This document shows positions 26,885 through 34,423 of a DNA stretch of 47,651 bases, in pieces. The DNA lies in assembly GCA_012729115.1 (NCBI GenBank), contig JAAYDR010000007.1, positions 1 to 47,651 on the forward strand, given 5' to 3'. The notes under the pieces were generated by a model. It worked only from the letters and a program-made list of their open reading frames with translations, had not been told where the DNA came from and searched no databases. A program made the translations under genes and the position numbers. This stretch comes from Clostridiales bacterium. Lineage in GTDB: Bacteria; Bacillota; Clostridia; Christensenellales; Aristaeellaceae. Every line of letters begins with the position of its first letter. Positions within the stretch are counted from its first letter, which is position 1.

Positions 26885-27773
26885 GACGCTTCCCCCTCCC
26901 CCCCATAAAGCGGCCCGACATCAACGCTGCCACAAACAACACGCTCATCAGCAGCTTTAAATAGTTTGCCGGTAGCCCCAGCATCATGGCAATAGCCAAA
27001 CAGGCTTTATAGACCACCGTGCCCAGCACCACTCTTGTGGTATCTTTCAGAAACCCTGGCTTTCGAAAGAGATTGAGCCCGATGATCACCGAGGCAAGGC
27101 CCATAACCACCATGCCGGTGCCGCTGGCCACGTTGGCACTGCCTGCCTGCTGGGCCAACACGCTGCCGGAGAGCGCAGTGAGTCCATTGCCCAGCATCAA
27201 CCCTAGAATCTTCATGGTGCCGGGATTCACTGCCAGGGAACTGGCAAACTGAGAGTTATCCCCCGCTGCCCGCAACAGCAAGCCCGTTTTGGTGCGCAAG
27301 AACCAGTCCATGATAAACTTAACGAAAAGCGCAATGAGCAGCAAAATGAGGAGCAATCTACGGGGATACAGCAGGTCAGGGATCAACGTGATCAATCCGG
27401 AACTGAAAATGGTAGACTGGTTATAAAAGGGCACCACAGCCTTACCACCGGCTACCACCAGGTTGACGGACCATAGCGCCGTCATCGTTAAAATCCCGCT
27501 CAACAGGTCGGTAATCCCCAGCTTCACATGTAAAATCCCGGTGAGCATACCCGCCAGGCACCCGCAGAGGAACACGATGAAAAGGGTCAACAGGGGGTCA
27601 ACCCCAACCAGCAGCAAAGCCGCCGTGACACAACTACCCAGCGGAAAACTGCCGTCCACTGTCAAATCCGGGAATGACAGTACCCGATAGGTTACGTAAA
27701 CCCCCATGGCCATCAATCCGTAGATGAGCCCCTCCTCCAGAATGTTGACCAAAATCAGTACAATCGTGTTCAT
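26877..27773 (-). CDS. trpY: ABC transporter permease (TrpY-like)
   Basis: Permease of 298 residues with about eight to nine hydrophobic segments, in the branched-chain amino acid/ribose permease superfamily. It starts MNTIVLILVNILEEGLIYGL, and the motif FPDLTVDGSFPLG is typical for permeases paired with PF04392-type binding proteins. The frame opens two codons earlier at 27779, but GGAGAG then abuts the ATG. The ATG at 27773 has proper spacing and is preferred. It overlaps trpZ by eight bases. A stem-loop at 27793-27820 separates it from trpX. Confidence 0.85.
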   Translation of the reverse strand: MNTIVLILVNILEEGLIYGLMAMGVYVTYRVLSFPDLTVDGSFPLGSCVTAALLLVGVDPLLTLFIVFLCGCLAGMLTGILHVKLGITDLLSGILTMTALWSVNLVVAGGKAVVPFYNQSTIFSSGLITLIPDLLYPRRLLLILLLIALFVKFIMDWFLRTKTGLLLRAAGDNSQFASSLAVNPGTMKILGLMLGNGLTALSGSVLAQQAGSANVASGTGMVVMGLASVIIGLNLFRKPGFLKDTTRVVLGTVVYKACLAIAMMLGLPANYLKLLMSVLFVAALMSGRFMGGRGKRHA

Positions 27774-27792
27774 TGCCATCTCTCCAGGCTGG

Positions 27793-27820
27793 ACCCGCCC
27801 GGTTTTTCAACCGAGCGGGT
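27793..27820 (-). terminator. Intercistronic stem-loop between trpX and trpY
   Basis: ACCCGC-c-CGGTT, loop TTTC, AACCG-a-GCGGGT form an 11-base-pair stem with one mismatch. There is no U run downstream on the minus strand. It probably limits read-through or protects the trpX end of the message, so binding protein is made in excess over the membrane parts. Confidence 0.6.
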
Positions 27821-27845
27821 TCCATGATGTTCGTTGACTATTGTT

Positions 27846-28805
27846 TCACTGATTACTGCTCACATCTGTGATACCCGTGTCCTTGAAAGCGTCTGGAAGT
27901 AAGATCCCCAGAGCCTCAGCAACTTTGGAGTTGTAGCAGGGGGTCACATCGGATACCTGCACCACAGGAGTCGTAGCAGGATCAGCCTTACCGGTGAGAA
28001 TGTCCCTGGCGATCTCCCCAGCCTTGCGGCCAAGGGCTACATAATCGATGCCCTGCGCACCCAGGCACCCGTTCACTACCTGTTCCACCTCTGAGCCAAA
28101 CACCGGAATACCTGCCGCATTCGTCACATGGAGTACCAAAGGCAGGTTGTCTACCACGTTGTTATCTGTAAAATTGTTCAGGCAGTCCACTCCTTTTGCA
28201 ACCAGGGAAGAAGTAGCGGATCCTACCTCAGAGGGGCCGGTAATACCCACCGCTTCCACTGTAAAGCCATACTTCGGCGCAATTTCCTGGAAGGAGGAAA
28301 GATGACTGATGGAGTTTGGCTCGCTGGTGGTATAGATCACTCCAATGGTCCTGGCCTCAGGTAGAAATGCACGAATCATCTGAAGCTGGGCATCAAAGTT
28401 AAGCACATCGCTGACACCTGTGCAGTTGCCGCCGGGGGCTTCGATACTTTGCACAATTCCCGCAGCCACAGGATCGGACACTGCGATGAATACCACAGGG
28501 ATCCCTGTGCCGCGGGTAGCGGCATAGCAGGACATGGCGGAAGGAGTGGCAATGCCTGCCAGCATTTGGTGGCCCTGTGAAACCATGGTCTTGGCTTGCA
28601 GGTCGGAGACGCTCATGTCCGCAGTAGCATTCTGATAATCAATTGCATACCCCTCTCCCAAACCTTCCGCAAAGCCCTGATAGCAATTGTCCAGCGAGGG
28701 GTGGGTTGCAAACTGGATGACACCCACAGTCTCATCTGCCAGCGAGGCCGGGGCAAAAAGAGCAAAAACCAGAACCAGGAAAAGAAACTTGCAGGTATTT
28801 TTCAT
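27846..28805 (-). CDS. trpX: ABC transporter substrate-binding protein (TrpX-like)
   Basis: Binding protein of 319 residues, PF04392 class. The signal peptide MKNTCKFLFLVLVFALFA ends with a probable signal peptidase I site near SLA-DE and has no lipobox cysteine. Family features are VGVIQFATHPSLDNCYQGF, GIPVVFIAVSDPVAAGIV and GVIYTTSEPNS. The frame is open to 28964, but the ATG at 28805 follows AGGAAAGGG by nine bases and puts the signal peptide at the N terminus, so it is chosen. An in-frame ATG at 28925 with a GAAAGG upstream remains possible. Tryptophan is the predicted ligand from the UGG T-box. Confidence 0.85.
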   Translation of the reverse strand: MKNTCKFLFLVLVFALFAPASLADETVGVIQFATHPSLDNCYQGFAEGLGEGYAIDYQNATADMSVSDLQAKTMVSQGHQMLAGIATPSAMSCYAATRGTGIPVVFIAVSDPVAAGIVQSIEAPGGNCTGVSDVLNFDAQLQMIRAFLPEARTIGVIYTTSEPNSISHLSSFQEIAPKYGFTVEAVGITGPSEVGSATSSLVAKGVDCLNNFTDNNVVDNLPLVLHVTNAAGIPVFGSEVEQVVNGCLGAQGIDYVALGRKAGEIARDILTGKADPATTPVVQVSDVTPCYNSKVAEALGILLPDAFKDTGITDVSSNQ

Positions 28806-28943
28806 GATGTACATCCCTTTCCTATCATTAATTTCAATTGTATTGAATGGGTATTCATTTTTGGGCTGCCAACGTATGACGCAGGCCATCGCCAACTCAT
28901 CTTTTTTCGCCTGTTCATGTGACATCACCCATCCTTTCTCAAT

Positions 28944-28979
28944 AAAAAACTCCTGTCCCAACATCCGTCGGGACAGGAG
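28944..28979 (-). terminator. T-box regulated terminator
   Basis: On the minus strand CTCCTGTCCC (28979... side) pairs with GGGACAGGAG in a perfect 10-base-pair stem, followed by TTTTTT (28949-28944). Its 5' arm also belongs to the antiterminator alternative with the T-box sequence just upstream, which is the switch. Confidence 0.85.
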
Positions 28980-29208
28980 ATTTTTCCTGCGGTACCACCC
29001 AATTTGTCGCTATGCGACCTCTCATCCACGCACTATCATGCGTGTTCCGCTCTAACGGTCGGATTCCGTCGGATGCTACTTGTCGCCTTTCGCTCCGCCT
29101 TCAAAAGTCCATTCACCAAGATGTTTCCCGTCACGATTCCACCCTTCGCGACTCTCTGGTGGGTACCTTCCTTGGTTACTCGTCTTCATCTGCAGTTGCT
29201 ATGAAATT
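28944..29208 (-). promoter_or_regulatory. T-box riboswitch with tryptophan (UGG) specifier
   Basis: A tRNA-sensing leader in front of trpXYZ. The conserved T-box GGGTGGTACCGC lies at 29000-28989 (minus). The Stem I AGTA of the loop E/S-turn is at 29180-29177. The opposite strand of the specifier loop reads GTGAATGGAC, so the triplet after the conserved GAA is TGG (29111-29109), the only Trp codon. The terminator is at 28979-28944. Uncharged tRNA-Trp should pair with the UGG and the T-box bulge, favour the antiterminator and switch on tryptophan import. A start point near 29208 is inferred from the promoter. Confidence 0.88.
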
Positions 29209-29214
29209 GCCATC

Positions 29215-29243
29215 ATTATATCCGGGGATGGGCTGGGTGTCAA
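29215..29243 (-). promoter_or_regulatory. Consensus promoter of the T-box/trpXYZ operon
   Basis: On the minus strand TTGACA (29243-29238), exactly 17 bases, then TATAAT (29220-29215): a perfect sigma-A consensus. High initiation with control left to the downstream T-box fits the regulatory scheme. Confidence 0.85.
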
Positions 29244-29288
29244 GGATTCTTTTTATGTAAGAAAATTTTTCATGACGATGAAAAAGAC

Positions 29289-29317
29289 TTGCAATCAAAG
29301 ATTCCCTGTGCTAAAAT
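29289..29317 (+). promoter_or_regulatory. Promoter of rpmE
   Basis: TTGCAA (29289-29294), a 17-base spacer and TAAAAT (29312-29317). It is divergent from the trpXYZ promoter. Confidence 0.65.
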
Positions 29318-29324
29318 AACATCT

Positions 29325-29341
29325 GCGGCTTTGGAAGCCGC
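29325..29341 (+). promoter_or_regulatory. Hairpin in the rpmE leader
   Basis: GCGGCTT, loop TGG, AAGCCGC: a 7-base-pair stem starting only about a dozen bases after the -10 box and ending 28 bases before the rpmE ATG. Ribosomal protein leaders often carry autoregulatory stem-loops. This one is small and could equally be a 5' stabiliser. Confidence 0.4.
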
Positions 29342-29369
29342 TGAGCATGCGCAAAAGAGGTGAAAATGC

Positions 29370-29570
29370 ATGAAGGAAAAAATCCATCCTAAATACGGCA
29401 AGTCTACCGTTCGTTGCGTGTGCGGTGAGACGTTCGAAACCGGCTCCGTCAAACCGGAGTTGAAGGTCGAAATTTGCTCCAAATGCCATCCTTTCTTTAC
29501 CGGCAAGCAAAAGCTGGTGGACAGCGGCGGACGTGTGGATCGCTTCAAGAAGCGTTTCAACATGGAGTAA
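29370..29570 (+). CDS. rpmE: Ribosomal protein bL31
   Basis: Protein L31 of the large ribosomal subunit, 66 residues. It is the zinc-containing form with cysteines 16, 18, 36 and 39 ([12 protein letters not shown] and [14 protein letters not shown]). The start KEKIHPKYG is standard. AGAGGTG lies seven bases before the ATG. It has its own promoter and a strong terminator, and heads the cluster with prmC, prfA, ywlC and ywlE, a conserved Firmicutes arrangement. Confidence 0.97.
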   Translation: MKEKIHPKYGKSTVRCVCGETFETGSVKPELKVEICSKCHPFFTGKQKLVDSGGRVDRFKKRFNME

Positions 29571-29580
29571 TCCGTGTATC

Positions 29581-29615
29581 AAAGAACGGAGGCAAATTGC
29601 CACCGTTCTTTTTTT
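29581..29615 (+). terminator. Rho-independent terminator of rpmE
   Basis: AAAGAACGG-A-GGCAA pairs with TTGCC-A-CCGTTCTTT, a long stem with one A/A mismatch and a one-base loop as drawn, followed by TTTT and C at 29616. It lies ten bases after the rpmE stop. Confidence 0.85.
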
Positions 29616-29732
29616 CTGCCCATTATTGGGCAGATGGAAAACCAATCCAGAGGAACTCCGGCAGGAAAACTCCAGTTGGCGTCGAAGTTTATTATGTTTT
29701 CGTTTTACAGCACCGGAAAGGAATTTGATCGC

Positions 29733-30824
29733 ATGATTAAAGGTAAGGAAGGCTCCTGCAAGCGTGTGGATATTGGCGGTCAGGCCGTGATGGAAGGCGT
29801 GATGATGAAGTCAAAGGACGCCATCGCGGTATCTGTCAGACGCCCGGACGGCAGCATCGTCGTCAAGCGAACCCCCTACCACTCCCCCGCTGAAAAGCAC
29901 AAATGGATGGGTTGGCCTTTTGTCAGAGGCATCATCAACATGGGCACGATGCTGTCCATGGGTCTGAACACCCTCCAAACCAGCACCGAGATGCTGGGCA
30001 TACTGAACGAAGAACCCAGTAAATTTGAGCTCTGGCTCAGCAAAAAGCTGGGCAAAGGCATTGACAAGATTGTGATGGGTGTTGCCATGGTACTGGCCAT
30101 TGCCCTGTCCATCGGGCTGTTTTTCATGCTGCCCGAGCTGTTCGCCAGGCTGCTGAAAAGCGTTTGGCCCGATCCCGGCATGAACTGGGTGGTCAACCTC
30201 TTAAGCGGCCTGTTGCGCATTGTGATCCTCATCTGCTACATCTTGTTCTGTGCGAAGGTACCGGATGTACGCCGCACATTCCAATACCATGGTGCGGAAC
30301 ACAAGACCGTGTATTGTAACGAGCACAACCTGGAACTAACACCAGAAAACGCCGATAAATTCAGCACACTGCATCCTCGCTGCGGCACCAGCTTTTTGCT
30401 GCTGGTTTTTGTGATCTCCATTGTCCTTTTCACCTTGTTGGGCTACCAGGGCAGCAATTACATCTGGCGGCTGTTGAGCCGTTTGGCATTGCTTCCTGTC
30501 GTAGCAGGGATCAGCTATGAGGCTCTGAGGGGTCTTGCACACAGCAATACCAAACTCACCCACATCCTGCGCTGGCCGGGTCTGCAGATGCAACGCCTGA
30601 CCACCAAGGCCCCCACCCTGGACATGCTGGAAGTGGCCATTGTTTCCATGAATGTAGCCTTGTATGGGATGCCTAAGGTTGAAATAACTCCGGAGGGATA
30701 CGCGGTACTCAAGGACTACCGGGAAAGCTCCCCCGACTATGTCAGGCCGGCCACGGAACAGGCCAACCAACAGGAGCCTATTCAGGGCAACAGTACCCCA
30801 CCCCCCTTATCTGAATCGCTATGA
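29733..30824 (+). CDS. DUF1385 membrane protein (YqhQ-like)
   Basis: Membrane protein of 363 residues. Signature blocks are DIGGQAVMEGVMMKS near the N terminus, RRTFQYHGAEHKTVY with conserved histidines, LHPRCGTSFLL, and GISYEALRGLAH. About four to five hydrophobic helices lie at about 107-135, 155-180, 235-255 and 265-285. DUF1385 has been described as a putative metal-dependent enzyme, function unsettled. The frame opens at 29574, but that would place the rpmE terminator inside the gene; the ATG at 29733 follows GGAAAGGA by ten bases and is chosen. Its stop overlaps the prmC start as ATGA. Confidence 0.88.
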   Translation: MIKGKEGSCKRVDIGGQAVMEGVMMKSKDAIAVSVRRPDGSIVVKRTPYHSPAEKHKWMGWPFVRGIINMGTMLSMGLNTLQTSTEMLGILNEEPSKFELWLSKKLGKGIDKIVMGVAMVLAIALSIGLFFMLPELFARLLKSVWPDPGMNWVVNLLSGLLRIVILICYILFCAKVPDVRRTFQYHGAEHKTVYCNEHNLELTPENADKFSTLHPRCGTSFLLLVFVISIVLFTLLGYQGSNYIWRLLSRLALLPVVAGISYEALRGLAHSNTKLTHILRWPGLQMQRLTTKAPTLDMLEVAIVSMNVALYGMPKVEITPEGYAVLKDYRESSPDYVRPATEQANQQEPIQGNSTPPPLSESL

Positions 30825-31672
30825 CCATCCGGCAAGCCCTGACCCAGGCGACCGATGCCCTGGAGCATGCCCATGTTCCCGATCCTTCGCGAGATGCGGC
30901 GCTTCTTTTGGCTGATGTAACCGGTATGCCCTCTTTGGAGTTGTTTCTTCATGGGCAGCAGGCCCTCACTTCCCAGCAGGAACAACGATTTGCGTCGCTC
31001 CTGCTTTCCCGTACCTCCCGAAAGCCATTGCAATACTTGCTTGGGATCCAGTATTTTTATGGATTACCCTTTGCGGTGGACGAGCGCGTCCTAATCCCGC
31101 GCCCGGAAACAGAGATTCTTTGCGAACTTACTTTGAAGCTTCTGCGAAACACCCCTTCTCTGAAAATATTGGATCTGTGCACAGGCAGCGGGGCCATCGC
31201 TGTCGTAATGAAGCGGGAGATTCCCATCGCGTCAGTGACCGCCACAGACATCAGTGGTGACGCCCTGGTTGTAGCTGCATCGAACGCGATGAGGAATAAT
31301 GCCTCCATCCGTTTTCTGAAAGGGGATCTGTTTGACCCTATCGCAGGGGAACGCTTTGACTGTATCCTCTCTAATCCGCCATATATCGAAACCTGTGTAT
31401 GCCACACCCTCCAGGCCGAGGTGCAATTTGAGCCGATCCTTGCATTGGACGGCGGGGCGGACGGTCTTGACTATTACCGCCGCATAGCCCGGAATGCAGC
31501 CAGCCATCTGAACCCTGGTGGCTTATTATGCATGGAAATCGGCGATACTCAGGCAGAGGCTGTATACAATCTTCTCTCAATAGAAGGCCAATTTGAAAGC
31601 ATTGAAATTCACAAGGACCTTGGCAGATTTGACCGGGTCGTAATTGCCCACGCCGCTTCCTTTCCCACGTAG
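30821..31672 (+). CDS. prmC: Peptide chain release factor N5-glutamine methyltransferase
   Basis: SAM-dependent enzyme of 283 residues that methylates the glutamine of the GGQ motif in release factors. An N-terminal helical domain (to about residue 85) has RKPLQYLLGIQYFYG and VLIPRPETE. The Rossmann domain has motif I LDLCTGSGAIAV and the catalytic NPPY in LSNPPYIE. It lies directly before prfA, its substrate gene, as is usual, and is translationally coupled to the DUF1385 gene. Confidence 0.95.
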   Translation: MTIRQALTQATDALEHAHVPDPSRDAALLLADVTGMPSLELFLHGQQALTSQQEQRFASLLLSRTSRKPLQYLLGIQYFYGLPFAVDERVLIPRPETEILCELTLKLLRNTPSLKILDLCTGSGAIAVVMKREIPIASVTATDISGDALVVAASNAMRNNASIRFLKGDLFDPIAGERFDCILSNPPYIETCVCHTLQAEVQFEPILALDGGADGLDYYRRIARNAASHLNPGGLLCMEIGDTQAEAVYNLLSIEGQFESIEIHKDLGRFDRVVIAHAASFPT

Positions 31673-31725
31673 CGTTCCCTTTGTTGCTTGTCCCAATTGG
31701 AATAAAGCGCAAAGGAGTATATTGA

Positions 31726-32793
31726 ATGTTTGAAAAATTTGATTGGATAGTAGGCCGCTATCAGGAACTTTCTGAGGCCGTGAGTCAACCGGATATTATC
31801 GCGGATCAGGCTTTATGGCAAAAGCTTCTAAAGGAGCACGCTTCCCTGGAGCCCTCTGTGAAGGCCTATGCAGCCTATACGCAGACACTCCGCGAAATCG
31901 AAGAAGCCCAAGTGTTAACGACCCAACCGGACATGGCTGACATGGCGTGGGATGAACTGGAGCGGCTTACAAAGCAGAAGGAGGACCAGGAGCATACGCT
32001 CAAACTTCTGCTCCTGCCCAAAGACCCGGACGATGAACGCAATGTGGTGGTGGAAATTCGACAGGGAGCCGGAGGTGACGAAGCCTCCCTCTTTGGCGCA
32101 CTGCTCTTGCGGATGTACCAGCGTTATGCCGAACGTCATCACCTGAGGGTCGAGCCGGTGAGCTACAGCATGACAGAACTGGGCGGAGTTAAGGAAGCGG
32201 TATTCAGCATCTGCGGAAGCGGCGCTTTCAGCCGCTTGAAATATGAAAGCGGCGTTCATCGGGTACAGCGGGTACCCTCCACCGAATCCAGCGGTCGTAT
32301 CCACACCAGCACTTGCACCGTGGCGGTTCTTCCCGAAGCGGAAGACGTAGAACTGACGATTCATCCAAATGATCTGCGAATTGACGTTTACCGTTCGACA
32401 GGTCACGGGGGGCAGTGTATCAACACCACAGACAGCGCGGTGCGCATCACTCACCTGCCTACGGGACTGGTGGTCACCTGTCAGGATGAGAAGAGCCAAA
32501 TCAAGAACCGGGACAAGGCCATGCGGGTATTGAAAAGCCGCTTGTATGACAAGCTTCGGGAAGAGAAGGACGCCGCCTATGCTGCTCACCGCAAGGGTCA
32601 AATTGGAACCGGGGATCGAAGCGAGCGCATTCGAACCTATAATTTCCCCCAAGGACGGGTGACCGACCACCGTATTGGCCTGACCCTCTACAAGATTGAC
32701 GATGTTCTGGACGGGGATCTGGATGAGGTCATCGATGCGTTGCTCCTGGCGGAGCAAGCTGAAAAGCTGAAGGAACTGGGAGGCGAGGCTTGA
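31726..32793 (+). CDS. prfA: Peptide chain release factor 1
   Basis: Release factor of 355 residues for UAA and UAG. GGQ is at 228-230 in the context [16 protein letters not shown], with Gln230 the target of PrmC. The codon-reading block is [18 protein letters not shown] (a PxT motif with Ser in the middle). AAAGGAG lies eight bases before the ATG. It is one base into the start of the ywlC gene (TGATG). Confidence 0.97.
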   Translation: MFEKFDWIVGRYQELSEAVSQPDIIADQALWQKLLKEHASLEPSVKAYAAYTQTLREIEEAQVLTTQPDMADMAWDELERLTKQKEDQEHTLKLLLLPKDPDDERNVVVEIRQGAGGDEASLFGALLLRMYQRYAERHHLRVEPVSYSMTELGGVKEAVFSICGSGAFSRLKYESGVHRVQRVPSTESSGRIHTSTCTVAVLPEAEDVELTIHPNDLRIDVYRSTGHGGQCINTTDSAVRITHLPTGLVVTCQDEKSQIKNRDKAMRVLKSRLYDKLREEKDAAYAAHRKGQIGTGDRSERIRTYNFPQGRVTDHRIGLTLYKIDDVLDGDLDEVIDALLLAEQAEKLKELGGEA

Positions 32794-33836
32794 TGAACAC
32801 CCAAGTGCTGCCCCCAACGAAGGAAGCCCTTGAGTTGGCGTCAGAGTTGCTGCGCAACGGACAATTGGTAGCCTTTCCCACGGAAACTGTCTACGGTCTG
32901 GGCGCAAACGCCTTGGACGAAGCAGCAGTCCGGGGTATTTTTTCCGCAAAAGGACGACCGGCGGACAATCCCCTTATCGTCCACGTATCGGATGCCGCCT
33001 CCGCTGAAGCATTATGCCAACTGACCCCAGATGCCAGGAAGCTGATGGCGGCCTTCTGCCCCGGCCCTCTGACGCTGCTGTTGCCAAAAAAGAACTGCAT
33101 CCTTCCCGTTGTGAACGCAGGGCTTCCCAGCGTAGCCATCCGCATCCCCAACCATCCGGTTGCCCAGGCCCTATTGCATGCCTCACGTCTGCCCATTGCC
33201 GCCCCCAGTGCCAATGTCAGCGGCAGACCAAGCCCAACCACCGCCGCACATGTAAGGTATGATTTACATGGAAGGATTCCATTGATCCTGGATGGCGGAA
33301 CCTGCCAGGTTGGTCTGGAAAGCACGGTGCTTGACATGACCACCAACCCGCCCAATCTCCTGCGCCCAGGCGGTATCTCTCCAGAAATGCTCCTTACGGT
33401 GCTGCCGGAAGTACGGGTTGTAGACAGTGTGTTGCGACCCATGCAAGAGGGAGAAAAACCCCTGTCGCCCGGGATGATGTACAGACATTACGCGCCGGAA
33501 GCCAAGCTTATTTTGGTAAAGGGGCAGCCCGGTCATGTGTGTAACCGCTGTGAAGCCCTTTATCGGGAAGCCACTGAGCAAGGGGTCTCCGTCCGGATTC
33601 TTGTCTTTGAGGAGCATCTTCCATTGTATGGGGAACATCCCCATCTTGTACCCCTCGGCTCTCTGGGCAACCTTGAAGCCGTAGCGCAACTCCTCTTTTC
33701 CCTGCTTCGCCAAATGGACGAAGACGGAGCACAGCTTCTGCTATGTGAGGTGCCCGAACCCAAGGGAATCGGCCTTGCCATTCTCAACCGGCTTTGCCGC
33801 GCAGCGTCCTTTTGCATGGAGGACGCAGATCAATGA
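32793..33836 (+). CDS. ywlC: L-threonylcarbamoyladenylate synthase
   Basis: Sua5/YwlC-type enzyme of 347 residues. It makes threonylcarbamoyl-AMP for the t6A modification at position 37 of ANN-reading tRNAs. The YrdC domain (about 10-205) has LVAFPTETVYGLGANA, KGRPADNPLIVHV and SAPSANVSGRPSPT-like blocks. The C-terminal Sua5 domain starts after SPGMMYRHYAP. The frame has a TTG one codon earlier, but GGGAGG is nine bases before the ATG at 32793, which overlaps the prfA stop by one base. Confidence 0.95.
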   Translation: MNTQVLPPTKEALELASELLRNGQLVAFPTETVYGLGANALDEAAVRGIFSAKGRPADNPLIVHVSDAASAEALCQLTPDARKLMAAFCPGPLTLLLPKKNCILPVVNAGLPSVAIRIPNHPVAQALLHASRLPIAAPSANVSGRPSPTTAAHVRYDLHGRIPLILDGGTCQVGLESTVLDMTTNPPNLLRPGGISPEMLLTVLPEVRVVDSVLRPMQEGEKPLSPGMMYRHYAPEAKLILVKGQPGHVCNRCEALYREATEQGVSVRILVFEEHLPLYGEHPHLVPLGSLGNLEAVAQLLFSLLRQMDEDGAQLLLCEVPEPKGIGLAILNRLCRAASFCMEDADQ

Positions 33837-33879
33837 TCCATGTGTCCCTGCGTACCTTCCCCTTTGGAAAGGAGAAGCC

Positions 33880-34314
33880 ATGAAGAAAGTACTGTTTTTA
33901 TGTACCGGCAATACCTGCAGAAGCCCCATGGCAGAGCGGCTGTTCAACACCCTGTCACAAGAAAGGGGGCTTCCCTTCCAGGCCTGTTCTGCGGGATTGT
34001 ATGCCCGCGAGGGAGCTTTTGCCTCTGAAGAAGCCTATGCAGCCATGAAAGCCCGCGGGCTATCCTTGTCGAGGCATTCCGCTCAGCCGATAACCCGTGC
34101 CCTGGCTGAGGATGCCCTGCTCATCATGGCCATGACCCCTCAGCATGCGGCCATGCTCAAAGAGCGCTTCTCTGATCTCCAAACACCGGTGCGGACTTTT
34201 GATCCCCCCATCCAGGATCCCTTTGGAGGTTCTCTTGCAACCTATGAGCAAGCACTCGCTTCTATGGAACCACAGATCGCCTTCCTCCTGGAAGAACTGA
34301 ACATGCAGAACTGA
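33880..34314 (+). CDS. ywlE: Low-molecular-weight protein phosphatase (arginine phosphatase YwlE-like)
   Basis: Protein of 144 residues in the LMW-PTP family. The P-loop is CTGNTCRS (C-x5-R) near the N terminus, and the general acid Asp is in PIQDPFGG. YwlE-type members with Thr after the nucleophile Cys act on phospho-arginine; this protein has Cys-Thr-Gly, which agrees. AAAGGAG lies six bases before the ATG at 33880; the longer frame from 33745 runs through the end of ywlC and is not used. It closes the prmC-prfA-ywlC-ywlE cluster. Confidence 0.92.
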   Translation: MKKVLFLCTGNTCRSPMAERLFNTLSQERGLPFQACSAGLYAREGAFASEEAYAAMKARGLSLSRHSAQPITRALAEDALLIMAMTPQHAAMLKERFSDLQTPVRTFDPPIQDPFGGSLATYEQALASMEPQIAFLLEELNMQN

Positions 34315-34334
34315 ATCGTCCCTCACAACCCGCC

Positions 34335-34363
34335 TTGCAAATCCTGGAATCGAAGTATATAAT
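34335..34363 (+). promoter_or_regulatory. Promoter of the PHP-barnase-barstar unit
   Basis: TTGCAA (34335-34340), a 17-base spacer and a perfect TATAAT (34358-34363). It lies 20 bases after the ywlE stop, with no terminator in between, so some read-through from the housekeeping cluster is possible. Confidence 0.7.
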
Positions 34364-34423
34364 GATGGGGCGCTCTTTTTGCGTTTCCCAAAGTCCTTAT
34401 TTTTTGTTGCGGAAGGTGGCCCA

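Noticed and set aside
29574-29732. 53-residue N-terminal extension of the DUF1385 protein
   Set aside because: It would contain the rpmE terminator; the ATG at 29733 has an SD and gives the family start.
32389-32430. Unusual residues around the RF1 GGQ (GHGGQC)
   Set aside because: The residues beside GGQ vary among bacterial RF1 proteins; the essential GGQ is intact.
31915-32949. Minus-strand ORF (344 residues) opposite prfA
   Set aside because: prfA is certain from its GGQ and codon-reading motifs; the antisense frame has no family features.
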